A stretch of DNA of 13,190 bases from an uncultured Collinsella sp. (GTDB lineage Bacteria > Actinomycetota > Coriobacteriia > Coriobacteriales > Coriobacteriaceae), in contig URTL01000045.1 of the NCBI GenBank assembly GCA_900550785.1, positions 1 through 13,190 of the forward strand, given 5' to 3'. Position numbers and translations under genes: made by a program. The first letter of the stretch is position 1; every line of letters starts with the position of its first letter. This document shows positions 1 through 6,743 of this stretch, one piece after another. Under the pieces are notes generated by a model. The model made no database searches. It had not been told where the DNA came from and worked only from the letters and a program-made list of their open reading frames with translations.

Positions 1-525
1 CCAGCCGATCGGAGCCTGACCGGCAGCGCCGAGCACGATCATCGTGACCGGAGGGCCGACAACCAGCGTGGTGATGGCGACGGCGCCACGCTCGGCCTCA
101 TTGCCCATGGTGCCCATCAGACCAGCGTACATAGCGTTGTTGGCGCCGGTGCAAGCCGCCAGCATCACCATGGCAGAGATGCCAAACAGGTTGTCGTTGA
201 ACACATAAAGGATGAGCAGCGACACGGCAACGACCACGATTTGCTTGACGGCGATGATGATGGCACCGCGGGCAGCGGCGGCAGGAGCACTCTTAAACGA
301 AATCGTCGTACCGACGATAAGCAAAAAAGCGCCCACGAGCGGGCCTGCACCCTGCTGGGTCATGCCAAGCGTAAAGCTGCCGAGCGTTTTGAACAGGTCA
401 GGGAACAGCGTGTTGAGCAGGCAGCCCAACAAAAGCGGCACCAAAATATTGGCACCCGGGATGGAGGACATCTTAAAGAACGGCTCCTTTGCCGCCGGCG
501 CCTCCACCGCAGTCGATTCACTCAT
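1..525 (-). CDS. kdgT: KdgT-type 2-keto-3-deoxygluconate permease, partial (N-terminal 175 residues)
   Basis: Membrane carrier expected to import 2-keto-3-deoxygluconate, a breakdown product of pectin and hexuronates, with protons. The translated sequence starts MSESTAVEAP and then follows the KdgT pattern: an 'IPGANILVPLLLGCL' first helix, a 'GSFTLGM' turn, a helix starting 'AIIIAVKQIVVV', a 'TGANNAMYAGLMGTMG' segment and a 'VVGPPVTMIVLGAAG' segment. These match the order in E. coli KdgT, recalled from memory. The family is usually about 320 residues, so roughly the C-terminal half lies outside the window. The start is the ATG at 525, with an AGGAGA ribosome site five bases upstream. It lies 108 bases downstream of the dehydrogenase gene on the same strand, which suits a sugar-acid catabolic unit. 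The family call is firm; the exact substrate is inferred. Confidence 0.85.
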   Translation of the reverse strand, partial: MSESTAVEAPAAKEPFFKMSSIPGANILVPLLLGCLLNTLFPDLFKTLGSFTLGMTQQGAGPLVGAFLLIVGTTISFKSAPAAAARGAIIIAVKQIVVVAVSLLILYVFNDNLFGISAMVMLAACTGANNAMYAGLMGTMGNEAERGAVAITTLVVGPPVTMIVLGAAGQAPIGW

Positions 526-575
526 ATATATCTCCTTTGGATGCATGCGAATCGTAGCCGCACGCGCCTATGTCA

Positions 576-614
576 GAAAGAAGGCGACGGTCCCGAGTCG
601 CAGGAGCCGTCGCC
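576..614 (-). terminator. Hairpin between dehydrogenase and permease genes (terminator or attenuator)
   Basis: Perfect 8-bp inverted repeat GGCGACGG (583-590) / CCGTCGCC (607-614), extendable with a one-base bulge. On the minus strand it is followed by the T-rich stretch TTCTTTC. It sits just after the dehydrogenase stop and before the permease start, so it may end or reduce transcription into kdgT. The T tract is imperfect, so partial read-through is plausible. Confidence 0.5.
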
Positions 615-633
615 GAATAATCATCGCGGGGTA

Positions 634-1383
634 TTACCCGTCCAGGACGATGCCGCCGTCGCAGTCACCGATCTCGCCGTTCACGAAGCTGGCGAGGTCG
701 GAAGCGAAGAACAGCACCATCTGCGCAGGCTCGCTGGCCTGGGCGGCGCGGCCCAGAGGAATACCGTTGATGATGCGCTGAGAGTTCTCGTCAGAGAGAA
801 TCGAGGTCATATCGGTCAACGTGAGCGACGGGCACACGGCGTTGCAGCGGATGCCAAACTTGCCGCCTTCCTTGGCGACTGCCTTGGTTAGACCGTTGAC
901 ACCGGCCTTGGAGCTGGCGTAGGCAGCGGTGCCGAGCAGGCCGCCACCGATCTTGCCAGCAACAGAGCTCACGTTGACGATAGTGCCGGCATGGGCCGCC
1001 TTAAAGTGCGGGTACACGGCGTTCATCATAGTGAAGGTACCGTTGAGGTTGATGTCGATGGTGCGACGCCACTCGGTGTCATCGATCTCGTCGAACTTCT
1101 TGGTGCTGATGACGCCAGCGCAGTTGATCAGAATGTTGGTTTGAGGCAGGTCCGTAAAAATCTGCTCGACGGTCTCGCGTGCCTTGGGCGCATCGGCGAC
1201 ATCGAGCTGATAGAACTTGTTGCCCTCGCCAAGCTCGGCCACCGCGGCCTCGCCCTTAGCAGCGTTCCTTGCGATGAGCGCGACATGTCCGCCGCCCGCG
1301 ACGATGCCCTTGGCGATCTCGAGGCCAATGCCCTGAGTGCCGCCCGTGACAATCGCGGTCTTGCCCGTGAAGTCAAATGCCAT
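634..1383 (-). CDS. Short-chain dehydrogenase/reductase (SDR), probably a sugar-acid oxidoreductase
   Basis: A 249-residue classical SDR, the usual length. Visible motifs: NAD(P)-binding TGGTQGIG at 13-20, NCAG at 87-90 (a variant of NNAG), the structural Asn in 'INLNG' near 112, the catalytic Ser of 'VNVSS' at 140, and YxxxK with Y155 and K159. It is therefore probably an active cytoplasmic NAD(P)-dependent oxidoreductase. I chose the ATG at 1383, because MAFDFTGKTAIVTGG is a normal SDR beginning and a GGAG/GGGGG ribosome site lies just upstream. An in-frame extension to 1500 exists but has no family counterpart. The neighbouring KdgT-type permease suggests a role like KduD (2-deoxy-D-gluconate 3-dehydrogenase) or gluconate 5-dehydrogenase. 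Substrate cannot be read from SDR sequence, so no symbol is given. Confidence 0.9.
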   Translation of the reverse strand: MAFDFTGKTAIVTGGTQGIGLEIAKGIVAGGGHVALIARNAAKGEAAVAELGEGNKFYQLDVADAPKARETVEQIFTDLPQTNILINCAGVISTKKFDEIDDTEWRRTIDINLNGTFTMMNAVYPHFKAAHAGTIVNVSSVAGKIGGGLLGTAAYASSKAGVNGLTKAVAKEGGKFGIRCNAVCPSLTLTDMTSILSDENSQRIINGIPLGRAAQASEPAQMVLFFASDLASFVNGEIGDCDGGIVLDG

Positions 1384-1444
1384 GACTCCATCCCCCTTTA
1401 TGTAAGGTGTCTCCTTGCGGGAAGTTGGAGCATCGCACGTGGCG

Positions 1445-1450
1445 ATTATA
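1445..1450 (-). promoter_or_regulatory. Candidate -10 box for the dehydrogenase gene
   Basis: Exact TATAAT on the minus strand, 61 bases upstream of the dehydrogenase ATG. No good -35 box lies at 16-18 bases; the nearest TTGTCA is 22 bases away. The promoter may therefore need an activator. An imperfect 13-base palindrome (1468-1480) covers the expected -35 position. Confidence 0.4.
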
Positions 1451-1595
1451 TGAGTCCCAGTCGTCATGGTGGTGACAACCCCTCGCCTAACCGCGGGCAT
1501 GATAGTTCTTTGAAACGCTTTAGCAATTGAATGATTTTAAGTCTTAATGAGCTCTTAATATTGCCTACTGTATGAGGCCCGCGTATGGGGGTATC

Positions 1596-1644
1596 ATCTT
1601 CCACCGAAAATAGTTTCTAGTGTTAGGGGTTTTCGGTGGAAGAT
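1596..1644 (+). promoter_or_regulatory. Perfect 15-bp inverted repeat covering the marR-type start codon
   Basis: Left arm ATCTTCCACCGAAAA (1596-1610) and right arm TTTTCGGTGGAAGAT (1630-1644) are exact reverse complements with a 19-base spacer. The right arm contains the GTG start (1636-1638), and the only Shine-Dalgarno-like AGGGG (1625-1629) sits at the edge of the spacer. It could be a DNA operator for autorepression by the MarR-type protein, or an RNA hairpin that hides the start codon. The repeat itself is directly visible; its function is inferred. Confidence 0.75.
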
Positions 1645-2085
1645 ACCGATTTCCATGAGCTTGGGCGTCAGCTCTTTACCGAGTTTGGCAGCATGCACCA
1701 GCGCGTTTCGCGCTTTGCCGACCAGGCTCTGGGTGGCGAGATGGCCGTCATGCGCGCCCTCATGCGCGCCGGCGGCTCGCTCACGCCGAGCGAACTCGCT
1801 GATCGCGCCTGGGTCTCGAGCGCCCGCATCGCCAATATCCTGCGCGCCCTCGAGGCCAAGGGCTGGGTCGAGCGCGAGCACTCAAAGACCGACCGTCGTC
1901 GCGTACACGTCACGGTGACCGACAAAGGATTCCAGGTTATCGAAATCAAACGTCGGGAATTCGAGGACCGCACCGCGGCCTTCCTCGAGCAGCTTGGCGA
2001 AACAGATACCCAAGAGATGGTGCGCCTTCTTAGACGTGCCAACGAAATTATCGACCGCAATCAAGAAAGGAGAGATGCCGAGTGA
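1636..2085 (+). CDS. MarR-family transcriptional regulator
   Basis: A 149-residue winged helix-turn-helix protein of usual MarR length. Residues about 30-100 form the DNA-binding domain: a helix starting 'EMAVMRALM', the helix-turn-helix 'LTPSELADRAWVSSARIANIL' region (49-70) with 'LRALEAKGWVER' (69-80), and a wing with the typical DRR turn at 86-88. Flanking helices would make the dimer interface. It starts with GTG at 1636; an upstream in-frame stop at 1624 excludes a longer protein, and the next ATG (residue 20) has no ribosome site. The stop overlaps the GTG of the ABC exporter gene by four bases (GTGA), so the two are co-transcribed and probably translationally coupled. It is likely the local repressor of the exporter operon, released by a small-molecule ligand. 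That role is inferred from position. Confidence 0.93.
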   Translation: MEDTDFHELGRQLFTEFGSMHQRVSRFADQALGGEMAVMRALMRAGGSLTPSELADRAWVSSARIANILRALEAKGWVEREHSKTDRRRVHVTVTDKGFQVIEIKRREFEDRTAAFLEQLGETDTQEMVRLLRRANEIIDRNQERRDAE

Positions 2086-4448
2086 GGATTCTCAAGCTCT
2101 TTAAAAAACATATCCTGGCACTGTTCGCAGCTATCGTACTTATCGTAATCAGCTGCAACGCCGATCTGGCGCTGCCTACCTATATGAGCGACATCGTCGA
2201 CGTGGGTGTGCAGCAAGGCGGCATCGCGTCGCCCGTACCCGACACCATCCGCGCCGAATCGCTCGACGACCTCGAACTCTTTATGAGCGCCAAGGACGCC
2301 AAGGCTGTGGAGGCCGTGTTTAGCAAGGCTGACAAAAACGACATTCGAACGTACGAGGGCACCGAGGAAGAGCGTGCCGATGGAGGCAAGATTGCCGACA
2401 TTATGAGCCTGCCCGAGACTGTTGTCCTTTCGCTCAACCAGGGCATCGACGCCAACTCCATGGGCGACATGATGGGCTCGTCCAGCGAGAAAGACGACAA
2501 CGCTGCCCAGGCCATGCCCACCCCCGAGCAAATGGCAGCGATGACGCCCGAGCAGCTCGCCGAGATGCAGCAGAAGGCCGCGGCGGCGCAGAACATGCAA
2601 AAGCAGATTGATGCCGACGGCGGTAAGATCACTATGAAGAGCCTGCGCCTGGGTGTCGAGGGCGGCCTGGTAGACCAAAGCAAGCTCGTCGAGGGCGCCA
2701 ACCAAATGGCGGACAAAATGGGCTCCATGTCGGGCTCCATCGTCACCCAGCGCGCCGTGAGCTATGTACAGGACGAGTACAAGGCGCAGGGCATCGACCC
2801 CGCCGACGTGCAGAACGCCTACCTGAGCCGCATGGCGATCACGATGTTTGGACTGTGCCTCGTGTCGCTCGTCGCCACCATCCTGACCGGTGCCGTGGCT
2901 TCGCGCACCGCCTGCTCCATCGCCCGCGACCTGCGCCGCGAGACCTTCAACAAGGTTATGCACTTCTCGCCGGCCGAGGTGGGCAAGTTTAGCCAGGCCT
3001 CGCTCATCACCCGCTGCACCAACGACATTCAGCAGATCCAGATGGCCGCAACTCTGTTTATCCGCATGTGTCTGATGGCCCCCGTCATGGGCATCGTCGC
3101 CGTCATGCGCGTCCTGGCCAACCATACCGGCCTGGAGTGGACCATCGCCGTTGCCATCATCGCGGTCTCGGCCGTCGTCGGCGTGCTTATGGGCCTCACC
3201 ATGCCCAAGTTCAAAAAGATGCAAAGCTTTGTTGACCGCGTGAACCTTACCGCCCGCGAGCTGCTCGACGGCCTTATGCCCATCCGCTCGTTCAACCGCG
3301 AGGAACATGAGCTCGAACGTTTTGACAAGGCGTCGCTCGACCTGATGACCACGCAGCTCTACACCAACCGAGCCATGAGCTTTATGATGCCGCTCATGAT
3401 GCTCGTCATGAACTGCATCACCGTGCTTATCGTCTGGTTTGGCGCGCAGGGCGTGTCCGACGGCGTGATGCAGGTCGGCAACATGATGGCGTTTATCTCC
3501 TACACCATGCAGATCGTCATGGCGTTTATGATCCTCACCATGGTTTCGGTCATCCTGCCCCGTGCCGAGGTCGCAGCCGAGCGCGTAGATGAGGTCATCA
3601 CCTGCCCCACGAGCATCAACGACCCTGCCTCGCCCAAACTGCCCGCGGCCAGCTCGCCGCGCGGTGAGCTCACCTTCCGCGACGTGAGCTTCCAGTACCC
3701 CGATGCCCGCGCCGACGTCATTAGCGGTGTGAACTTCACCACGCATGCCGGTCAGATGCTCGGCATCATTGGCTCCACGGGCTCGGGCAAGTCCACGCTC
3801 GTGCAGTTGATTCCGCGCCTGTACGACGTCACGGGCGGCAGCATTTCGCTCGACGGCATCGACGTGCGCGACATGACCCTTTCCGAGCTGCGCCACCGCA
3901 TTGGTTACATCCCGCAGCAGGGGCGTCTGTTCTCGGGCACCGTCGAGAGCAACCTCAAGTTTGCCGGCGACATGGTGAGCGATGATGACATGCGCCAGGC
4001 CGCGCGCATCGCACAGGCCGAGGACTTTATCGCCGAGCGTGAGGGCGGTTACGACTCCCCCATCAGCCAGGGCGGCTCCAATGTTTCGGGTGGTCAGCGC
4101 CAGCGTCTGGCCATCGCCCGCGCATTGGCCAAAAAGCCCGAGGTCGTGGTGTTCGATGACTCGTTTAGTGCCCTCGACTACAAGACCGACGCGCGCCTGC
4201 GCGAGGAGCTGGCCAAAAACGTTACCGACGCCGCACTCGTGGTCGTGGCCCAGCGCATCGCGACCATCATGCACGCCGACCAGATCATCGTGCTCGACGA
4301 CGGCCACGTAGTGGGCACCGGCACGCACGAGGAGCTGCTGCGCAGCTGCCCGGCGTACCTGGAGATCGCACAGTCGCAGCTTTCCGCCGAGGAGCTGGGG
4401 CTTACCCAAGAAGAAATTGCAGCCGTCATGGAAGGAGGCGAGCGCTAA
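2082..4448 (+). CDS. Heterodimeric ABC exporter, subunit with degenerate ATP site and large outside insert
   Basis: A 788-residue permease-ATPase fusion, well above the usual 580-620. TM1 is near residues 10-30 and the remaining helices lie at about 251-275, 323-347, 357-376, 431-455 and 467-492. Between TM1 and TM2 is an extracytoplasmic insert of about 215 residues with a Met/Gln/Ala-rich part (145-175). The ATPase domain has Walker A GSTGSGKST (564-572) and signature VSGGQ (668-672). The Walker B is VVVFDD, with Asp693 replacing the catalytic Glu, and Gln724 replaces the H-loop His. These changes are typical of the degenerate half in exporters such as TM287/288. Start is GTG at 2082 with AAAGGAG nine bases upstream, overlapping the MarR stop. 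Substrate is unknown; drug or peptide export is plausible. Confidence 0.93.
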   Translation: MRILKLFKKHILALFAAIVLIVISCNADLALPTYMSDIVDVGVQQGGIASPVPDTIRAESLDDLELFMSAKDAKAVEAVFSKADKNDIRTYEGTEEERADGGKIADIMSLPETVVLSLNQGIDANSMGDMMGSSSEKDDNAAQAMPTPEQMAAMTPEQLAEMQQKAAAAQNMQKQIDADGGKITMKSLRLGVEGGLVDQSKLVEGANQMADKMGSMSGSIVTQRAVSYVQDEYKAQGIDPADVQNAYLSRMAITMFGLCLVSLVATILTGAVASRTACSIARDLRRETFNKVMHFSPAEVGKFSQASLITRCTNDIQQIQMAATLFIRMCLMAPVMGIVAVMRVLANHTGLEWTIAVAIIAVSAVVGVLMGLTMPKFKKMQSFVDRVNLTARELLDGLMPIRSFNREEHELERFDKASLDLMTTQLYTNRAMSFMMPLMMLVMNCITVLIVWFGAQGVSDGVMQVGNMMAFISYTMQIVMAFMILTMVSVILPRAEVAAERVDEVITCPTSINDPASPKLPAASSPRGELTFRDVSFQYPDARADVISGVNFTTHAGQMLGIIGSTGSGKSTLVQLIPRLYDVTGGSISLDGIDVRDMTLSELRHRIGYIPQQGRLFSGTVESNLKFAGDMVSDDDMRQAARIAQAEDFIAEREGGYDSPISQGGSNVSGGQRQRLAIARALAKKPEVVVFDDSFSALDYKTDARLREELAKNVTDAALVVVAQRIATIMHADQIIVLDDGHVVGTGTHEELLRSCPAYLEIAQSQLSAEELGLTQEEIAAVMEGGER

Positions 4449-6304
4449 TGGCAGACGAGACCAAGACTCAGATTCCCAAGCCCACCCGCCAGCGTGGTCC
4501 CATGGGCCGCATGGGTGGCATGCGTCGTGGCGAAAAGGCCAAGGACTTTAAGGGCACCATGAGGCAGCTGCTCGGCTATATCGGCCAGCACAAGATTGCC
4601 GTGTTTGCCGCCGTCGCCTTTGCCGTGTGCTCGGTCATCTTTAACATTGTGGGACCCAAGGTGCTCGGCCAGGTTACGACCAAGCTGTTCGAAGGCCTGG
4701 TCGCCAAGGTCAACGGCACCGGCGACGTTGACTTTGACTGGATCGCCAAGACGCTCGGCTTTTTGCTCTGCCTGTATCTGGCGAGCTCTGTCTGCAGCCT
4801 GATCCAAGGCTGGCTCATGACCGGCGTCACGCAAAAGATCTGCTATCGCATGCGCAAGGAGATCGCCGCCAAGATCGCTGTCGTTCCGATGAGTTACTTC
4901 AACGGCCACAGCAAGGGCGATGTGCTCAGCCGCATCACCAACGACGTCGATACGCTGGGTCAGTCGCTCAACCAGAGCGTGACGCAGCTTATCACGTCGG
5001 TCACGCAGATTATCGGCGTGCTCATCATGATGCTCTCGATCAGCCTGCCGCTCACCGGCGTCACCGTGCTCACGCTACCGGCAGCCGCAATTATCTTGAT
5101 GGTGATGATTCACTTCTCGCAGCCGTACTTCCGCGAGCAGCAGCAGGTCCTGGGCACCGTCAACGGCATCATCGAGGAGGACTTTGCCGGCCAGAACGTC
5201 ATTCAAGTGTTCGACCGCGCCGAGGCCTCAATCGAGGAGTTCGACCGTCAAAACGACCGCCTCTTTATTAGTGGCTGGCGCTCGCAGTTCCTGTCGGGCC
5301 TGATGATGCCGCTTATGAGCTTGGTGGGCAACATGGGCTACGTGGGCGTCGTCGTGGTGGGCGCGCAGCTCGCGCTGACCGGCAATGCCACGCCCGGCGA
5401 CATCCAGAGCTTTATCCAGTACGTTCGCAACTTTACGCAGCCCGTGCAGCAACTGGGCAACGTGAGCAACACGATGCAGTCGATGGCAGCCGCCACCGAG
5501 CGCGTCTTTGAGTTCCTGGCCGCGCCCGAGGAGGAGCAGAAAGCCGACGCGCAGATTCCCGAAAAGCGCCCCGGCCATGTGGAGTTTGATCACGTCAAGT
5601 TTGGCTATACGCCCGACAAGACCATCATCCACGACTTTAGCTGCGAGGCTAAGCCAGGCCAGACCATCGCCATCGTCGGCCCCACCGGTGCCGGCAAGAC
5701 CACGCTCATTAAGCTGCTGCAGCGCTTTTACGACGTGGACGGCGGTTCGCTGCGCGTCGAGGGCGTCGACGTGCGCGACTGGGACCGCGCGGCACTTCGC
5801 GGCGAGTTTGCCATGGTGCTGCAGGATACCTGGCTGTTTAACGGCACCATCCGCGAGAACATCCGCTACGGACGCCCCGACGCGAGCGATGCCGAGGTCG
5901 AGGCCGCTGCGCGCGCCGCACGCTGCGACCACTTTATTCATACGCTCGCCGGTGGCTACGACTTTATGATCAACGAGGAGGGCACCAACCTGTCGCAGGG
6001 TCAGCGCCAGCTCGTGACCATCGCCCGTGCCATTTTGGCCGACCGCCCGGCACTGATTCTGGACGAGGCGACTTCCAACGTCGATACCCGTACCGAGGAG
6101 CTCATTCAGCGCGCCATGGATGCGCTGATGCAGGGCCGCACCAGCTTTGTCATCGCGCACCGCCTGTCCACGATCCGCAACGCCGACGTGATCTTGGTGA
6201 TTCGCGACGGCGACATCGTCGAGAAGGGCACGCACGACGAGCTGCTCGCCCAGGGCGGCTTCTACGCCGACCTGTACAACTCGCAGTTCGACGAAGCGGC
6301 GTAA
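4448..6304 (+). CDS. Heterodimeric ABC exporter, catalytic subunit
   Basis: A 618-residue permease-ATPase fusion that should pair with the upstream subunit. A Gly/Met/Arg-rich N-terminus (about 1-32) precedes six membrane helices. Walker A is GPTGAGKTT (411-419), the signature is LSQGQ (515-519), Walker B is LILDE with catalytic Glu540, the D-loop is SNVD, and the H-loop His is His571. Canonical Glu and His here, with a variant LSQGQ signature, mirror TM288 of the TM287/288 exporter. One consensus ATP site would form from this Walker A/B plus the partner's VSGGQ. The ATG overlaps the preceding TAA by one base (TAATG), with GGAGG upstream, so translation is coupled and the two are made in similar amounts. 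A strong terminator follows 32 bases after the stop. Confidence 0.95.
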   Translation: MADETKTQIPKPTRQRGPMGRMGGMRRGEKAKDFKGTMRQLLGYIGQHKIAVFAAVAFAVCSVIFNIVGPKVLGQVTTKLFEGLVAKVNGTGDVDFDWIAKTLGFLLCLYLASSVCSLIQGWLMTGVTQKICYRMRKEIAAKIAVVPMSYFNGHSKGDVLSRITNDVDTLGQSLNQSVTQLITSVTQIIGVLIMMLSISLPLTGVTVLTLPAAAIILMVMIHFSQPYFREQQQVLGTVNGIIEEDFAGQNVIQVFDRAEASIEEFDRQNDRLFISGWRSQFLSGLMMPLMSLVGNMGYVGVVVVGAQLALTGNATPGDIQSFIQYVRNFTQPVQQLGNVSNTMQSMAAATERVFEFLAAPEEEQKADAQIPEKRPGHVEFDHVKFGYTPDKTIIHDFSCEAKPGQTIAIVGPTGAGKTTLIKLLQRFYDVDGGSLRVEGVDVRDWDRAALRGEFAMVLQDTWLFNGTIRENIRYGRPDASDAEVEAAARAARCDHFIHTLAGGYDFMINEEGTNLSQGQRQLVTIARAILADRPALILDEATSNVDTRTEELIQRAMDALMQGRTSFVIAHRLSTIRNADVILVIRDGDIVEKGTHDELLAQGGFYADLYNSQFDEAA

Positions 6305-6335
6305 AAAACCGGCGGCAAACAACCGCAATGCCAAG

Positions 6336-6375
6336 AAAACGGGGGCGCAGGACAACCTGCGCCCCCGTTTTTGTT
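6336..6375 (+). terminator. Rho-independent terminator of the marR-ABC operon
   Basis: Stem ACGGGGGCGCAGG (6339-6351) / CCTGCGCCCCCGT (6356-6368), 13 bp with an ACAA tetraloop, followed by TTTTTGTTTT. An A-rich 5' flank (6336-6339) pairs with the start of the T tract. On the minus strand the hairpin is followed by four Ts, so it may work in both directions between the convergent operons. Confidence 0.92.
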
Positions 6376-6433
6376 TTGCGGCCCTCGAACCGCCTCCCCT
6401 GGGACCTGATTGACAGCCCCTTCGAGGCCCCGT

Positions 6434-6659
6434 GGGCAAAAAAGGGCAAATATGAGTACTGTTACCATTTTAGTAGCAGGCAAAACCACCCAAAATGACG
6501 TCCGAGCGACCCCTACAACCCCCTAAAGCAGCCAACCTGACTGGTTTAAGGCGTATTGGAGCCAATTTTAATGAACATACTAAAGGCTATGTTCATTATC
6601 TTTTAGGATGTAAATGCTATTCACTTAGCAACAGTACTCATATTTGGCATTTTTTGTCC
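6434..6659. repeat. AT-rich non-coding island bounded by about 30-bp imperfect inverted repeats
   Basis: The left end (6434-6463) and right end (6630-6659) are inverted copies matching at 27 of 30 positions, including a perfect 17-bp core CAAATATGAGTACTGTT (6447-6463) versus its reverse complement (6630-6646). Weaker similarity runs inward about 15 bases more. The interior is clearly richer in A and T than the neighbouring genes, and I find no credible ORF. It sits between two convergent operons. The structure resembles a MITE-like or other small palindromic repeat, but no transposase or clear target duplication was identified. Confidence 0.6.
6569..6598. repeat. Perfect 11-bp palindrome inside the AT-rich island
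   Basis: TAATGAACATA (6569-6579) and TATGTTCATTA (6588-6598) are exact inverted copies around an 8-base spacer. It lies near the middle-right of the island bounded by larger inverted repeats. It could be a binding site for a dimeric regulator or the tip of a long hairpin. There is no T tract suited to a terminator. Confidence 0.65.
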
Positions 6660-6688
6660 ATTGCTATATAACTAACACCCTATAGCAG

Positions 6689-6725
6689 ACAAAAAACAGG
6701 CCGCAGCCCATCGCTGCGGCCTGTT
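6689..6725 (-). terminator. Rho-independent terminator after the NRAMP-related gene
   Basis: Stem AACAGGCCGCAG (6695-6706) / CTGCGGCCTGTT (6714-6725), 12 bp with a 7-base loop. On the minus strand it runs into TTTTTTGTC. It starts 19 bases beyond the transporter stop codon, so it ends the mgtE-like/NRAMP transcript. Confidence 0.92.
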
Positions 6726-6743
6726 CGGAAGCAAAAGTGGGCG

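Noticed and set aside
1384..1500. N-terminal extension of the dehydrogenase to an ATG at 1500
   Set aside because: The extra 39 residues match nothing in SDRs, cross a TATAAT box, and precede a normal start with its own ribosome site.
2061..4409. A 782-codon open frame on the minus strand opposite the first ABC exporter gene
   Set aside because: It is a mirror of the GC-rich codon pattern of the real gene. The product is His/Ala/Gly-rich without any domain, whereas the plus-strand product has all ABC motifs.
6410..6415. TTGACA as a -35 box of a promoter reading into the AT-rich island
   Set aside because: The sequence 17 bases downstream (TGGGCA) is not a -10 box, and no gene follows on the plus strand.
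5228..6439. A 403-codon minus-strand frame opposite the second ABC gene and across its terminator
   Set aside because: It is antisense to a clear ATPase domain, runs through a strong terminator hairpin, and has no recognisable family.
6662..6687. TGCTATA/TATAGCA inverted repeat next to the NRAMP terminator
   Set aside because: Only 7 bp around a 12-base spacer in AT-rich sequence, which is close to what chance allows.
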